Position numbers and translations under genes: made by a program
Shown: piece after piece, positions 44,975 to 58,100 of the stretch
Layout: each line of letters begins with the position of its first letter
Position numbering within the stretch: position 1 is the stretch's first letter
The notes under the pieces: model-generated
Told to the model about the DNA's origin: nothing
The model's input: the letters and a program-made list of their open reading frames with translations, nothing else
Database searches by the model: none
Assembly (NCBI GenBank): GCA_013396915.1
Contig: VWZL01002828.1
Location: forward strand, 347,821-411,820
Direction: 5' to 3'
DNA length: 64,000 bases
DNA from: Stercorarius parasiticus
Taxonomy: Eukaryota > Chordata > Aves > Charadriiformes > Stercorariidae

Positions 44975-45960
44975 ATGGAGCTGCTTAGAGTGTGGCCAGC
45001 AGCCCTGCACACACACACTATGTGTACGTGAGGGGTGAGAGCTTCCTGAGTGGCAGTGGCCAAGCCAGGGTCTTGTACCACGAAGCCCACCAACCTTCAG
45101 TGTGACAGGGCTCAAGCAACCGGTAAAGGCTTCAAAGCAGACCTCTGGGAAGCACCAGGGCTGTTCTGCATCAGCCTGAAAGAGAATTGCACATTTTCCC
45201 CTTCCAAAAAACCCCAACAAACTCAAAACATAGTGTGCCGAAGATCCCGTTGAAACTCACTACTTACTACCTGAGAAGATGCTGGTGCCAGGGGCATGGT
45301 GTCACAGCCCTGGTGAGCTTGGGCCAGCAGGTGTGCAGGGACAGCTGACAGATATGGAGGAGGCTCCTTGAGCCAGGCCTGCAGGTGTCTGAGCCGTGCC
45401 ACGCCATGCCACAGGCAGCGATGTGCAAAGAAGAAGCACGGAGACCTCAGCTACCTGCCCCGAGCCATGGCCAGGCACATGCCTGGGCACAGGCACCGGG
45501 CCACGAGCTGGTGATATGTTTATTTTGCATTAAGTTATCAACTGTTCCCATCCCCAAAAATGTCCCCCGGTCCCTTTATTTAACTCATCCTGACTGCCTT
45601 GCAAGGAATATTCCAGAAGCAGCAATGCCCTGAAAGAGGGTCCTGACCCTGGAGAGAAACCACGACCGTGCCGTGGTTGTGGGGTTGGTGGGGAGGCCAC
45701 GTGTTCTGCTGACAGAATCTGAACAACAAGGTGATGGAGGACAGTGGGGCCTGAGATGAAAGCAGCATCTCCAACCCCCTTCCCGCCCTTTTGACACATC
45801 AAGGTCCCCCATGGAGACGTGGTCCTGACACTCCCTGCATGGTGCAGGTGGGTGTGTGCTGGCCACCATCAACGATATGGCTTCGCTGTCCCCCTTGTCA
45901 TGGGATATTTTATGAGCAAAACACAGATGGTAAATAAAGGTATATTTTTCTAGTAATTGG
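44975..45960 (+). other. FASLG: FASLG 3' UTR
   Basis: About 0.98 kb, moderately GC-rich. One AUUUA pentamer at 45578-45582 and a nearby GTTTATTTT (about 45518) hint at weak AU-rich instability elements, as expected of a cytokine mRNA. The end is inferred from the AATAAA at 45933. Confidence 0.7.
45933..45938 (+). promoter_or_regulatory. FASLG: FASLG polyadenylation signal AATAAA
   Basis: Canonical hexamer in GTAAATAAAGG, followed by the T-rich element TATATTTTTCTAG. Cleavage is expected around 45950-45960. Confidence 0.75.
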
Positions 45961-47278
45961 CACTCTCTTCTCCTCATTTGGGGCAGCAGGCTTCTGCAAT
46001 GGCCAAAGCCCTGGACGCCTCTGTGATCAGGGGCCAGCACCCTGCTCCTTGTCCAGCAGCATGGCAGAAATCTGGGAGCCTGACCCCACTTTGTTGTCTG
46101 CTTGGTGGGGTAGAGGGTCCCTGCCATGGAGGTTTGGGGCTCCAGCATTGAAACATCAGGATGTGGGGACCAGGGAGGTGTGATGCGGGCAGCACAGACC
46201 AGGCATCCCAAGCCCTCTTTGGCCATCAGGAAGGGAACTAATCTCAAAACACAGGCTTGAGCTTGAGTAGAGCCAGACACTTGCTGCTGAGCAGAAGTGT
46301 TGCTGTCCCTAAAGGCATCACGCTCCTCCGTGTGCCCTCTGGCCCCAGCAACACTTCCCACATGGCAGTCTGAAGGGCAAGGAAAGGAAGTGGTGCTTTG
46401 GTGTTAAAAAAACCACGACCCTTTTGCTCAGTCTGGTATCTGGTCCATGGAACTCTTTGCTTGCATGGGTTAACTCTGGGGCTGTCTGCCATATTTCCAC
46501 CAGGCAGTGGCACGGTTTTCCATGTTTTTGGGTTTTTTTGTGGCTGTGGTGCATCATCATCTTTGCCTGTGGTCCGGGCTTCTTGCAGCTCTGATGTTTG
46601 TCACAGTGTCTCTTCAGGTAGCCTGCAGCATTTATTTCCTTTTCCACAGTGCTGCTCTCAGCTTGGTGGTGTGTGGCCTGTGGTTTGCTGCTGCTTGCTT
46701 CAGGGAAACCTATTTCTTTGAAACTTGCAAGTGGACTGGCTACTGGTGTGGCCAGCACAAAGTGAACGCCGCTCCTCTCTGCTCATACAGTTCTTGCTGC
46801 ACTCAGATATTTCCACTGCATCTCTCAGGATGGAAAATGCCTCAAATGTAAAAGTTTAGGGACCTTTTTGCTTGATAAATGCTTTCTCACTGTCCTCACC
46901 CCCTCCTAGCATCAGAGGGGCAAACCACATAGCACAGGGATGAAGGTGCTGGATCCAGGCCCTGCCAGGAAAGGCTGGAAGTTGCTACCATCTTCCAATT
47001 GCTGTTTGTGCTGTGCTCCTAGCGACCGGGCATCCAAGTGGGGAGCGGGCATCTGTATGTACACATGCCCGCAAGCTTGCAGCTATTTCTGTAGCAAAAC
47101 TCGCTGAGCACATTGCACGCTTCCTTTCTTCACAGGCGAGGAGCTTGGAGAGAGCCAGGGCATTCAATGCCCAGAGGAAAGGCAGGCTGAGGTTCCGCTC
47201 TCTGCTAGCACTGTGTTGGTGAAGGGCTGGAAAGCTCCCAAAGGTTTCTGTAAGTCAGCAGACAGTAACTCATCTGGA
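45961..47278. other. Intergenic region after FASLG
   Basis: GC-rich, no recognised gene. The 258-codon antisense frame 45585-46361 and the hydrophobic 114-codon frame from 46507 (GTG start) lack family motifs and are judged chance. Confidence 0.65.
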
Positions 47279-47425
47279 CTTCCCCATCCCTGGAAGTGTT
47301 CAAGGCCAGGCTGGATGGGGCTTTGAGCAGCCTGGTCTAGTGAGAGGTGTCCCTACCCATGGCAGGGGGTTGGAACTGGGTGATCTTTAAGGTCCCTTCC
47401 AACCCAAACCATTCTGTGATTCTAC
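47279..47425 (+). mobile_element. CR1 LINE 3' end
   Basis: CCCCATCCCTGGAAGTGTTC, CCAGGCTGGATGGGG, TTGAGCAGCCTGGTCTAGTG, CCCTTCCAACCCAAACC and the terminal ATTCTGTGATTCT are diagnostic of CR1. Same subfamily and orientation as the copy at 38057, with about a tenth of positions differing by eye. Confidence 0.96.
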
Positions 47426-47799
47426 AACTGCGAATGTTGTCAGCTCTGGGGCAAGACGCGGCAGTTGCTAGTGCTGCACATAAGGAGGAGGCTGTTCGGT
47501 TTGTTGTTTTTCTTTAAATCTGAAATGCTAAAGACAACGCAGACTCCCGTGTTTTGGAGACAGTGGTGCAGTGGCATGGACAGTCGTGTTATAAATAGTG
47601 CTGGGATTTCCTGAGGTGGACAGGGCTGGCTTATCCTTAAAGCTAGGTGCTGCTAGGCTTGCAGCTGTGACTGTGCTGAGTCAGTGGTGTGGCCGCCAGT
47701 AAGACATGTGTTTCTGCGTTACGATCCTTTCCTCAAATATTGCTCTAAACTGCCCAAAGCGAATCTGCTACTTAGCTTGTGGTCTCTGAATAAAGATTC
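47426..47799. other. Intergenic region
   Basis: Nothing recognised. Confidence 0.6.
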
Positions 47800-48030
47800 A
47801 AAGTAAGTTTGTGACACGATTATACGATTTCAAACCACAAAGAGTAATTCATAGACGGCTTTAATAAAGTCATCTGTTTAGCTAATGAGCTGTTCATTTA
47901 GTGAAGCACTTATTGTTACCATTAAATACTTAATGAATATGTAATGCTGCCATTATTAACAGCTCTTGGACTATATTTAAAATTATTTAATAAAAATATT
48001 CAAATTATTGAAGTTTGTTTTGAAATTATC
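47800..48030. promoter_or_regulatory. AT-rich block rich in TAAT motifs, candidate non-coding regulatory element
   Basis: A sharply AT-rich island in GC-rich surroundings, with many homeodomain-type TAAT/ATTA cores (for example near 47847, 47925, 47954 and 47985). It lacks simple tandem structure or CR1 sequence. Conservation cannot be judged from one sequence, so this is only a candidate. Confidence 0.25.
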
Positions 48031-50425
48031 AAGTATTTTGTTCCCTCCCCAGCAAGGGAAGGGTGTCTGCACTAGAAAGGATATCCCAGGTCTATCAGCA
48101 GGGCAGGCCATTTGTGATGGGTTTTTTCTGTCTTGAGGAAAATAAGTGACTTTTACCTGCGGGTCATGTTTCTGGATTGCGGTGGTCTGAGCTGACCTCT
48201 CTCCTGCTGGAGGAGGCTGGGCCACCTATGGAGGCACCCCAGGGTTTGGAGCACCAAGGCTCCAGAGAGACTTTCCTCTGTGGAAAACATGGCTGACAAG
48301 AAGTGACAAGCTCAGATCATCTCCTGATAAGAGATTTTTGGTCTGCTCCCACTGGCTGGGGGTCTTCTGGAGTTCATGTCCCTTCTTCCTAGGCACAGGT
48401 ATACCTTCCTACGGGATCCAGCCTGAGGGACGTGGCCAGCACTGAGCCAGCAAGCGCCTTGCAGGCATGCAACCAGCTCTCGTGGTCAGCTGAAACTTTT
48501 TCCAGGAGACGCCTGTCCCTTTGTGTGTGCAGTTGGTCAAATCAGGGCTCTGCATGACATCATAGAAACATTTGTGCTGCTATGTGGCCGAGCACAGTGA
48601 GCTGCTTGATAGAGATACGGTCTCTTTTGTGGTTGATGCATATCAGATGCTGCATCCTATTTACCTACCCCGGTGGAGGAGAGGGGAGGGAAGCATCCTA
48701 GCATCTTAAAATCCTTGGGTAGGCTCCGTATGTACAGTGATCAAGGTGGCAGAAGGGACTGCATTATAGAAAGGACTGTATGGATAGGGTCACTGCTGCT
48801 TCTACAGCAAAAGCGCAGTGAAAGCGAAGGGATGCCCAGTGGGCTCTGAGAGATGGAGTAGAAGCAGAGAGTGAGGCAGGATGAGCAATGAGCAGGGCTG
48901 GTGTGCAATGGGTGCTGTTTCTCAGAGAGCCCTGCCAGCGCCTGCTGCAGCTCTGCTTTCCTCAGTGGAGAAACCCCGGTCAGAGAGGGAGGAATATCCC
49001 CTGGACATCTATGGACAACACCCCTCATATCATCACTGCATATTGCATCCATGTGTCCTGACTCTTTACCGGTCCATGGTCACTCCTGTCGGGAAGGAAG
49101 GTGAGTGGTGCACAGCAGAGGCCTGAAGGTACCTGTAATGCAAAAGCAGAAGGAGCAGTTGCTGATCTCCAGCTGATCCCCAGTGTGTGCTGAGGCATTG
49201 GGGTGTCAGAGGCAAGAAATGGAGCCACAACATGGACTGGCTCTCGGCAGGCTCACTCGGATACACATCTTGTCTCAGAAACCCCACAGGTCAGTTGTCG
49301 TAGTTAGTTGGAACTGTCACTGTTGAGATGTGTTATATATGATGGTTTCTGTAGCCCTCCCAGGGTGAAGAGAGAGTGTGAGTAAGAAGGGAAGAAACGA
49401 TATGTCTGAAGTCACTCAAATCCTGTGAGTTCAGACAGCAACCTTCTATTTGATCTGACACGTTCCATTGTTGCTTTGATTGCTTTTTGGGGGGTTGATT
49501 TTTCTTATTTTGTTTGTTTGCTTATTCATTTACCTGAAGCCAGCCTTGGGCTTTCTAAGTTTCTGTTACGATATCTTGTGGGTTTACTTCTTCCAGCCCA
49601 TGGCGCTGTAAAAACTCTGCCAAATTTTTACCAGGTTGGGAAGGAGCATTGTCTAGTTGTTTGAGAGGGGAGAAAAAGGGAAGGGAGGTAAACTTAAATA
49701 TTGCTATTATTTTTCTAGTACACCGACATGTGGGCATATTACATCATGGTTTCTAAAGTGTAATTTTAGGCATGACTAAGCGACTGAGGTTTAACTTGAA
49801 AGAGAGGATGAGGTGAGTAAAGAGAGAGGAGGAGTTCTGATGCAAGGTGAGGTAAGTTGCATGTGAATTTCTTGTTGATTTTAATTAAAAAAAAAAAGAG
49901 AGAAGAAAGGCTTGACAACTTGTTGCTGATTCAGCTCTCAGGGTAACACGGACAGTCAAATGTTCCGTTCCCTGCATGTGACCGAAGCCCTGACACAGGA
50001 GATGTGGGACTGCAGGCTGTGGTGCCCTGCAGGAGACTGCTGTCAGCGTCTGCAACGGTGTCTTCTGCCAGACAGACGTGTGAAGAGATGCTGAGTACTC
50101 TGGCCCTGTGGTGTGACCAGCAATTCTGCTTTTGATCCTAGTAGTAGGCACTGCTCTGGCTCGTTACCCCTGCCAGGACACTGCCAGTCCTGCAAACAGG
50201 CACGTAAGGCTTTCTGGTGTGAAGACTCAAGGTTTTTTGAAAATAAGGTGCTCTTTGCTCTGCGTAGCAAAGAGACAAAAAGCTCTAGGTGGAACAGCAA
50301 ACCCCAATGTGCTTTCCTCTGCCTCAGTTGGCTCACCATTCCTCAGCAAACTCTGTAGGACTCAGCCCTCTCTACAGAGAATCAGCTTCTCTTGCCCACT
50401 TACAAACCATCATAGAGATTTAAAA

Positions 50426-50440
50426 TCTCTCTCTCTCTCT
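50426..50440. repeat. TC microsatellite
   Basis: About seven TC units followed by T-rich sequence. Confidence 0.8.
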
Positions 50441-51325
50441 TTTTCCCATACTCCACAACCAGTTTCCTTCAACAGCAGTTGAAAAAATCTCCTTGCCCGG
50501 TTTCCTTTTGTTGTTGGGTATTCCTCTGGTTCCCCTTTGTCCGGTCATTCTTGGGGAGTGAAAGCCGGCTGATCAGCTAATTCCCTGGGATGTTCGTCTT
50601 GGAAACCTGCACTGGCCAGGGGAGTAGCTGGCCTTTTGAGCCATTTGAGCAACTATCAAAACTGGACTGTGTGCTCTCATGAGCCCGGTGTTGGGGATGT
50701 GCATTTCTTCTGGTGTTGCTGGTGAGGTTTCTGTCAACACAGAGGCAAAAGATTTCAGAAAAAGGCATCGGAGAGGGAGATTTCTCTCTCCTAATTGAAA
50801 CAGTCTACAAACTAGCTGTTCGTGCTGGGGGTGTGATGCGCATGAAGTTCCTTAAGCAGGGTACGATCTGATTATGGCTGGTGTAATTCTCAGCTATCAT
50901 GAGGTCAACAAAAAACTGGTATAAGCTGCCTAATCTCAGCGCAGGCTCCAAAGGACGTGCTGACCGAGTGGCTCACTACCATTCTCTTTATCCATGCTCC
51001 CTGCTAAGGTTTCTGCATGGAGAACAGGTATCCGAGATTTGGCTTTCAATAACATCCTGAAAGAGGAAATCCAAACAATAAGCAATAATAAATAAGCAGC
51101 CTCAGTGTGCTGTTGCAGCCTTTGTGATTGTTCTTTGCTGTCGTGGTCTGAAATTGGTACTGTGCGTCCCAACCATCGAGCAGTCCTGCCAGGCTGGGTG
51201 CGCCAGTGCGTGTGCGCTGCTTTTCTGCTGAGAGCTAATTTTAAGGGTTGGACGTGGCAGGGAGTTGTTGTGGCTTAGCCTGCTACTGTCTGTTAGCAGA
51301 GCTGTGGCCATAGCAAACACGATTG

Positions 51326-51342
51326 TTTTTTTTTTTTTTTTT
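51326..51342. repeat. Poly-T tract
   Basis: 17 consecutive T. Confidence 0.85.
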
Positions 51343-54300
51343 GTCAGAGCCTTTGAAGTTTGGGAGTGGAGGGGCGTTTCTGCCTCCTGCTTGCAGCTGC
51401 GCCTGCTTGTTTATCTGAGCTGCCAAGGACTGGAGTGAGGAGCTTTGCGAGGGCTCCTCTGCTGCCCTGGTGTGTCAGTTTGCAGCGAGGGTAAGGGAAT
51501 GACCGTTTTGAAGATTTGCTCGAAAATCCCCACTCGCATCCTGTGGAGACCCTGCTTGCTGGCTGGAGGATGTGACTCAGGCAAGGCTACTGAAGGAGAG
51601 AAGATAGTGATTTCTTGATCAAGCTCAAACCACCCTTAGGTACCCTCTACCCTTGAAGTGCTTATTTTGTCATCGTATGCATTTTATTCTGCACAGAGCG
51701 GAGTTTCAGTGGCAAGACATGGTGTGATCCATCTGTCAGACTGTGCATCCACGTAGTCACTGAGTCTAGTGCCCTTCCAGCCACAGAATAAAGATGTCTC
51801 AGACCTGGCAGGGACTGTCTACACACTGCTACAAGGGAAGTACCAGTGCAATGCACTGGGCCTTGAGATGTGTGACTTTCATTTTGATGCTAACGTAACT
51901 TGCTGCTCTGAGTGTTCCCCACTCCCGGAGTGCACATAGGATCGAAAAGATACAGAGATGGTTCCCCAGCATGGGATACAAGCCCAGGGGGGCCTATCCT
52001 CAGTGCCTCCCCCGACGTGTATCAGTGCAATGATGGCTAGTGGCATTGAGTCTGCTTAGGATGCCAAGGAAAACCATGCCGCAGAACTCCCCCTCACTTC
52101 CTTATGTGCTAGAAAATGTCATTAGGAAGGCTTCTAGGTGGAGGCTGTAGCAGAAGGCCTCTTGTGGGTCTTGCAATTTCTGTGGGTTTTGTAATTTCTA
52201 CTTTGTTAGCTCATCAGACAGGCTAAGGAGAGAAACAGAAAGCATGAGAGAACATGAAAATGGGCTTGGGACCTTGCACTGAGGGGCAGGGGCAAGCCTG
52301 TCCTGGCAGGGAACAGGACACCAACAGCACCCATCCCTGCTGGCACCAGGCTCTTTGCCGAGGGCTGGTGGTGGCCACAGGTGGCACCAGGCGCTGGGAG
52401 CTTCTGTCTCCATGCACTGATTCCTCTCTCCTGCGGGACCCTGGCCTGAAAGGTCTAACCACTATTTCAGCCAGAATTTCTCCTCCCACCACCATCCTTC
52501 ATCTCCATGCAGACAAATTAAACAAGTAAGCAAAAATCCAGCCCTGCTGCTGGAGGGAGGTGGAAGACACACTGAGGGGATGAAGTAAGAGAACATGGGG
52601 ACATGGCGATGGACTTCAAGGCTGCCATGCTCAAGACTGGTGGCTGGAACTGTTGAGGCTGAATGCAGAGCGCACCAAAAGCTGTACAACCACTGAATTC
52701 TTTAAAAAAAAAAATCCTGAAATTGGCACTTGGTAGCAACGCTTTCGTTTCTCTGTGTTTCAGCTCATTGCCTGTAAACCATGCTCAGCACCTAACTTTA
52801 TAGGACACTGTGAAGAAAAGCTTGCTGATTTCTTTGCGGTGCGCATATTGGGGTTATGACCAACATCAAAAGTGCATAAGGAAATGATGACAGCGGTGAG
52901 TCTCCCCCCTCCACCAGCCTGCCGCCAGATCGAATCAGCACACTGAGCCCTCTGGAGAGAGAGAATGAGTTTGTATGAATGAGGGATGCAGCTTAGAGAA
53001 AAGAAACCAATGTTTGTAGTCTTAAATCATTGACTTCCCAGGCACCTCTCTTAGACAGCAAGTGTTGCTTCTTTGTACAGCCTTCTTGGGAAGTTTCACC
53101 TCTTATTGTGACCAAGTTGCTCTCCTTCATTTTCTTGCGACTGTTTTCTAGTGATTTGTGCCCTTTGCAAGCCTGATACCACGGCTGAGCACTTCCTTTT
53201 GCTCTTAGGGTGTGAAAACCTCTTGCAGAACCATTGAACTGCCTGTTTGCAGTACACTTGACATAACTGGTTTGGAAAATCAGTCTTTCTTTAGCCGCTT
53301 TTACTCATCTCATTCTTTACTTCTAATTTCCGCTGTGAAAAAAAGAAAAGAGGGAAAAAAAAATGCTGCCCCCCGTAGCCCTGCTTTTAAAAAGTGCCAT
53401 TTCCTGTGGTCTTGAAGAGCACATTGAACACAGAAATGTGAACCTGAAGTACCTTTGTGCTCTCTTGCTGAGCGTAAAAGGGAGCAGGTAGGCAGTAAAG
53501 CCCCGTGCTGATTTCCAGGAAACCCCCAGCCTTCTGTGGAAGTCAGGAGGGCAGCGTGTCTGTTGGGAATGCCTCTGTCCCCATGCCACTGCGCAGGGTT
53601 GTGGTCTCCAATGGCCCTGTCAGCACTGCAAATGTGTCTCCACTGGAGATGCAGATGGAAACACTGTTTTTTTTTTTCCCCCTCTCAGCCTCTCTGTGTG
53701 CTGGATAGGGCCGGCAGATCACCCCCCTGGGGGGACCAGGGCTCCTCCATATTCAAAGTACTTGGGCTCCCACCTGGAATATGCAACAGAAGTAAGTGAC
53801 ACATTTTAAACTTGATAGATGAGTATTCCACACACCTCTGGATGCTTCAAATTGAAATAATACTTGGTACTTCTGATGGGTTGACTCTGGCCAGCTGCCC
53901 GATAGCCACCCAGCTGCTCTCTCATCCCCCCTTCTCAAGAGAATGGGGGAGAACACAAGATGGAAGGGCTCATGGTTGAGATAAAGACAGGGAGATCACC
54001 TACCAATCACTGTCATGGGCAAAACAGGTTCAATTTGGGGAAATTAATTTATTGTCTTTGTTTTTCGCTATCTAAACCTCTTTCAACTGTCAAAACAGCC
54101 CTTCCCCCAACTCCTTTTTTTTCTGGGCTCAACTTCATGCCTTCATTCCCAGCTCCTCTACCTGTACCCTCTGAAGCGGTAGGGGGGTGACGGGGAATGG
54201 GGGGGCTGCCCTCAGTCCATAACAGCTCCCCTCTGCCACTCCTCCCTCCTCACACTTTTCCCCTTCCACGGGCTGCAGTCCTTCAGGATAACCCCTCTCC

Positions 54301-54806
54301 CACATGTTCTCCCTGGGGCTGCAGGGGATACTGTCTGGAGCTGCCTCCCCACTTCCTCCTCCATCCTCACTGTTGCAGGGCTGTTTCTCACCCATTTTCC
54401 CCTCACTACTCACTGCCGGGCAGCGTTTCCCCCTTTCTCAAACGTGTTTTCACAGAGGCGCCACCAGCTTTGCCAGCTGGGAGTCTGTTACTGAGGCGGC
54501 TGGAACCGGCTGCACCTGGTGTGGGGCAGCCTCCAGCTCTCCTCACAGACACCTGCCTGGGCACGACGCCCGGCTTCGGGTGAGACGTGAAAGGCTTGGG
54601 AAGCGGCGGCGCAGCTCTGGAAAGTTGTGAATAAGAAGAAAGGTGTTAAAGTGCAGCCATGTAAGGTACTCGAGCTCTGGGACCTTCTCTGAGGCTTTGA
54701 GTGCGACGGAGCAACGCCCGGTGTCTGTCGTGGGAGGGCGGGCAGCACACAGAATGATCTGGAAATGGCTGTGGAGGTGAAGAGACAGGTACAGCAAAAG
54801 ACTTGT

Positions 54807-55145
54807 AGAATCATAGAATCATCTAGGTTGGAAAGGACCTTTAAGATTGTTGAGTCCAACCATCAACCTAATTCTGACAAAACCAATGCTAAACCATGTC
54901 CCTCGGCACCACATCTACCTGTCTTTTAGATACCTCCAGGGATGGTGATTCAACCACTTCCCTGCAGCCTGTTCCGATGTTTGATAACCCTTTCTGTGAA
55001 GAAATTTTTCCTAATATCCACCCTAAACCTCCCCTGGCACAACTTGAGGCCTCCTGTCCTATCACTTGTTACCTGGGAGAAGAGACTGACCCCCACCTCT
55101 CTGCAACCTGCTTTCAGGTAGCTGTAGAGAGCAGTGTGAGAAGGT
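54807..55145 (-). mobile_element. CR1 LINE fragment, antisense
   Basis: Begins with AGAATCATAGAATCATCTAG and GTTGGAAAGGACCTTTAAGA, the reverse complement of the CR1 terminus, and continues with TTGAGTCCAACCATC, CCCTGCAGCCTGTTCC, AATATCCACCCTAAACCTCC and CTTGAGGCCTCCTGTCCTA. About 340 bases, the longest CR1 copy in the window, in the opposite orientation to the two copies that flank FASLG. Confidence 0.97.
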
Positions 55146-58100
55146 GACTGTGGCTGGGACGTTAGAAATTACCAGCTGCAGTCTGCGTGGGAAGATAGAG
55201 ATTAATTATTAATTAATGTCCTATCTATGTCTATAGACAGATATTTCCCCCCCACCTTAAATGGAGCAAACCCAGTCGTAATACACATTGCAGCCAGCTA
55301 CAGAGCAGATGAAACTGTTAGCAATTTAGGCAGAACACTTGAAGTGTTTTGGTTTTACGCTTGGAAGGAAACAGAGTATAATCATACCATAACCATGATG
55401 TAATACTCGTTCACTAATATCAAGCTTAAAACGAGAAGGCCACGAAGAACTTCTATTAGTTTTATGTTTCTGACTGGAGCTACCTTAGCTGCTGGAGTTA
55501 GGTTGAACCAAGTCTTTGCGTGCATGTTGAAGATGGGCCAGTAGTCTGATGTCTGTTAAAAATTAAATTGCTGGTGTGAACGCAGAGCTAGTGGCTGGAA
55601 AGAAAAGCCTGAATAGAAACTAACAAATGCCTCTTTTTAGTAAGAGACAACTCAGAGCAAGGAGGGAAAACAAAACAGAAATAAAAAAGGTTTCCCTGCA
55701 GTGCTCCCCAGGGCCACCTGTCCTCACAGCCAGGACCTTGCTTCCAGCCACCGATGCATCCCTGCTGCCTGAGTGAGGTCTCTGTCACCCCCAGGCTTGT
55801 CCTTGTTCCATAGGCTGACACCCAGCTCCCCCTGGGACTCCTTTCCCTGCCCTCCCCACAAAGTCTAGGGGCCCTTTCCCTAGGCAGGCTCAGTACCGCC
55901 CTGAGAATGGGACAGGTTCCCACCTGACCTCCTCCTAAAAGCAGGTAAGAAATGGTGAACACACAAAGTCCCTTATATGATGCTTTATGAGGAATTTAAG
56001 GAGTGAGTTTATGGAAGTCTAACAGCAGAGAGCAGCCGGTAAGCAGCAGGTGAGGCTCATCCCTCCCAAGGACAGAGGGGTTTCAGACTTGCTGCCTCCC
56101 TGACAAGAGTGGGGCAGAGCCATCAAGCATGGGGCGGTAAGCAAATAACTCCGGGCTGTCTTACTATCCTGCCCCAAGCTGGTGTTAAGCACCCGTGGCA
56201 AAGGGCCATGATGCCTGTCCGCTGCATGCCCCACGTGCCAGGGGCACTTCCTCGGTGTGACACCCAAAACAGCTGCAGCAGCTGTCTGAGGTGCAGAGTG
56301 GGAAGATGGCCGCAACCAAGTGGAACACTGCCTCATGGAGCCCTGCTAGAAAGTACATTTCCCAGCTATTGCACAGGGTCTTGTTGCCCCTTTTTCTGAC
56401 TTGATGTCCTGGGAATGCCCTGTCCACACATCCTGAGACCAAGCTCTTTCACATCAGGGACGTGTAGGAGTTTGAGGCCACACATATAAGAGCATGAGAG
56501 GCCAGTTCACTTGTGCGTTACTTACTGTTAGACCTTCTTCATCACAGCCAGTTCCCCCTTTGAAATTTGAAAACTGAAATTTGAAAAAGGAGTTATTCCT
56601 TTTTCACCCAGAGCAACATATGTTTGATCCCCAGGCAGTATTTTCCCACGCAGCCTTTGCTGGCGACTGAAATCTGTAGCTGTGGTTTGCACTCTGCATT
56701 GTATTGTTCTTTGCTCTTTATTTTTGGTTGCATTTTTTTGATGCCTTTCCAGGTGATGTATGATTCTTATTGTTGTCTAGTTTGATGATTTATATCTTTC
56801 TTGTCAGCATTTAGTATGCTTTGATGTACAGTAGCGTCGGGGTGTGTGTGTGTGTGCGTGCACATCTACAGGTGTTACTGAGGTCCTCTCAGCAATCTGT
56901 GATGACTCACATTTTTCATGTTATCCTTTTTGTTGTTTTTTCCTTCACCGTTGTTAATGTTTGCATGAACTCAAGTCTAGGATGTACTCTATTTTAAAGT
57001 TCCCTTCAAGGGAGATGATAGTCACTTAACATTTAGACATTAGAATAAGTAGCTGGCAATGCTAAGGATGAGAGGAGTGTGAGCTTGTCTGGAGATGGCA
57101 GTGCCTGTGGTAGGCAAAACATAGCTTAAATTGTGAACATCGGCAGCCAATTGTGCGTGTATGCATCTGGGTGAATGTCCAAAACAGAACTATTTTCCAT
57201 CTACCGCTGTGCCTAAAGCTGTTTCAACATCTCTAAAGGCAACTTCTCTCCATGAAGCTTGTATGGCATATGGCTCTGTGCCCAGGCAGAGGAGGGTACA
57301 AGACTGGTGGTGAAGGGGGAGAAAATGATGGTGTGCGGAGCCGTTGTTTTCTCTGAAAGGCTGGTGAAGCTGAAGGGTGCAGGACAGGCTGCAAGCAGCA
57401 GTGGGGAACAACTTCTTGTGTCTGGGAACACCTCCTGCTAGTGCACTCCAGCCTCCCTTGCGCTGGGACAGAAAGCATGTGCAAAGAGTTACAAATGCCC
57501 CAAAAGAAGTACTGCTGATGAAGAAAATACAAGGCAGAGTAGCTAATATTGTACAGACTGTTTATGACGCCCAGAGGTGGCTATGTTCCAGTGTTGGAGG
57601 GAGGGAAGAGCTGGTCTGTAAAAATACTTCAGGCACCTTGTAAGCAAGGTTATAGCATCTTTCTCTTTTTGCCACATAACTTTGCTTTGCTGGCATGAAG
57701 TGGGACCTGGAAGCTGAGGAAGATGAACACCACAGTGTCTGTGTTTGCAAGATTTCGGTAGTGAAGTGACTTGTGTGAGCAGCCAGGAGATGTGTTTGGG
57801 GGGTTAGGACACCTGGGTGCCACGGCAAGTGCTGGGGAGTGGGAAATGCCCTGATCTCCTTGCCTGGAGGCGGAAGCTGCATAAGGGCGGGTATGAGGGC
57901 TGACAACACAGAAGGGGGAACTATACTGGGGACCCTCAAACTCCGCTTGGATGAGCAGAGAGCTCATCCTTTCACTTCATAAGGAAATTAGATCCACAAA
58001 TACAATCTCCTTTGTCTCAGAGCCTGATATCTTGGGGACGTTGGTCTGAATTGACTCTCGGTGTGCAGTTTGTGTGCGAGGGCATGGTTACAGGGACATT

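Larger units (their letters stand above)
48031..54806. other. Intergenic region
   Basis: No recognised gene. Contains a TC run (50426-50440), a 17-base poly-T (51326-51342), A runs near 49887, 52703 and 53356, and many overlapping short open frames without motifs. Confidence 0.6.

Noticed and set aside
45585..46361. 258-codon antisense frame over the FASLG 3' UTR
   Set aside because: Low-complexity Pro/Gly/Ser-rich product without family motifs in a GC-rich region; overlaps the polyadenylation site of FASLG.
46507..46851. Hydrophobic 114-codon frame on the + strand
   Set aside because: GTG start, Cys- and Phe-rich composition from T-rich sequence, no recognisable membrane-protein family.
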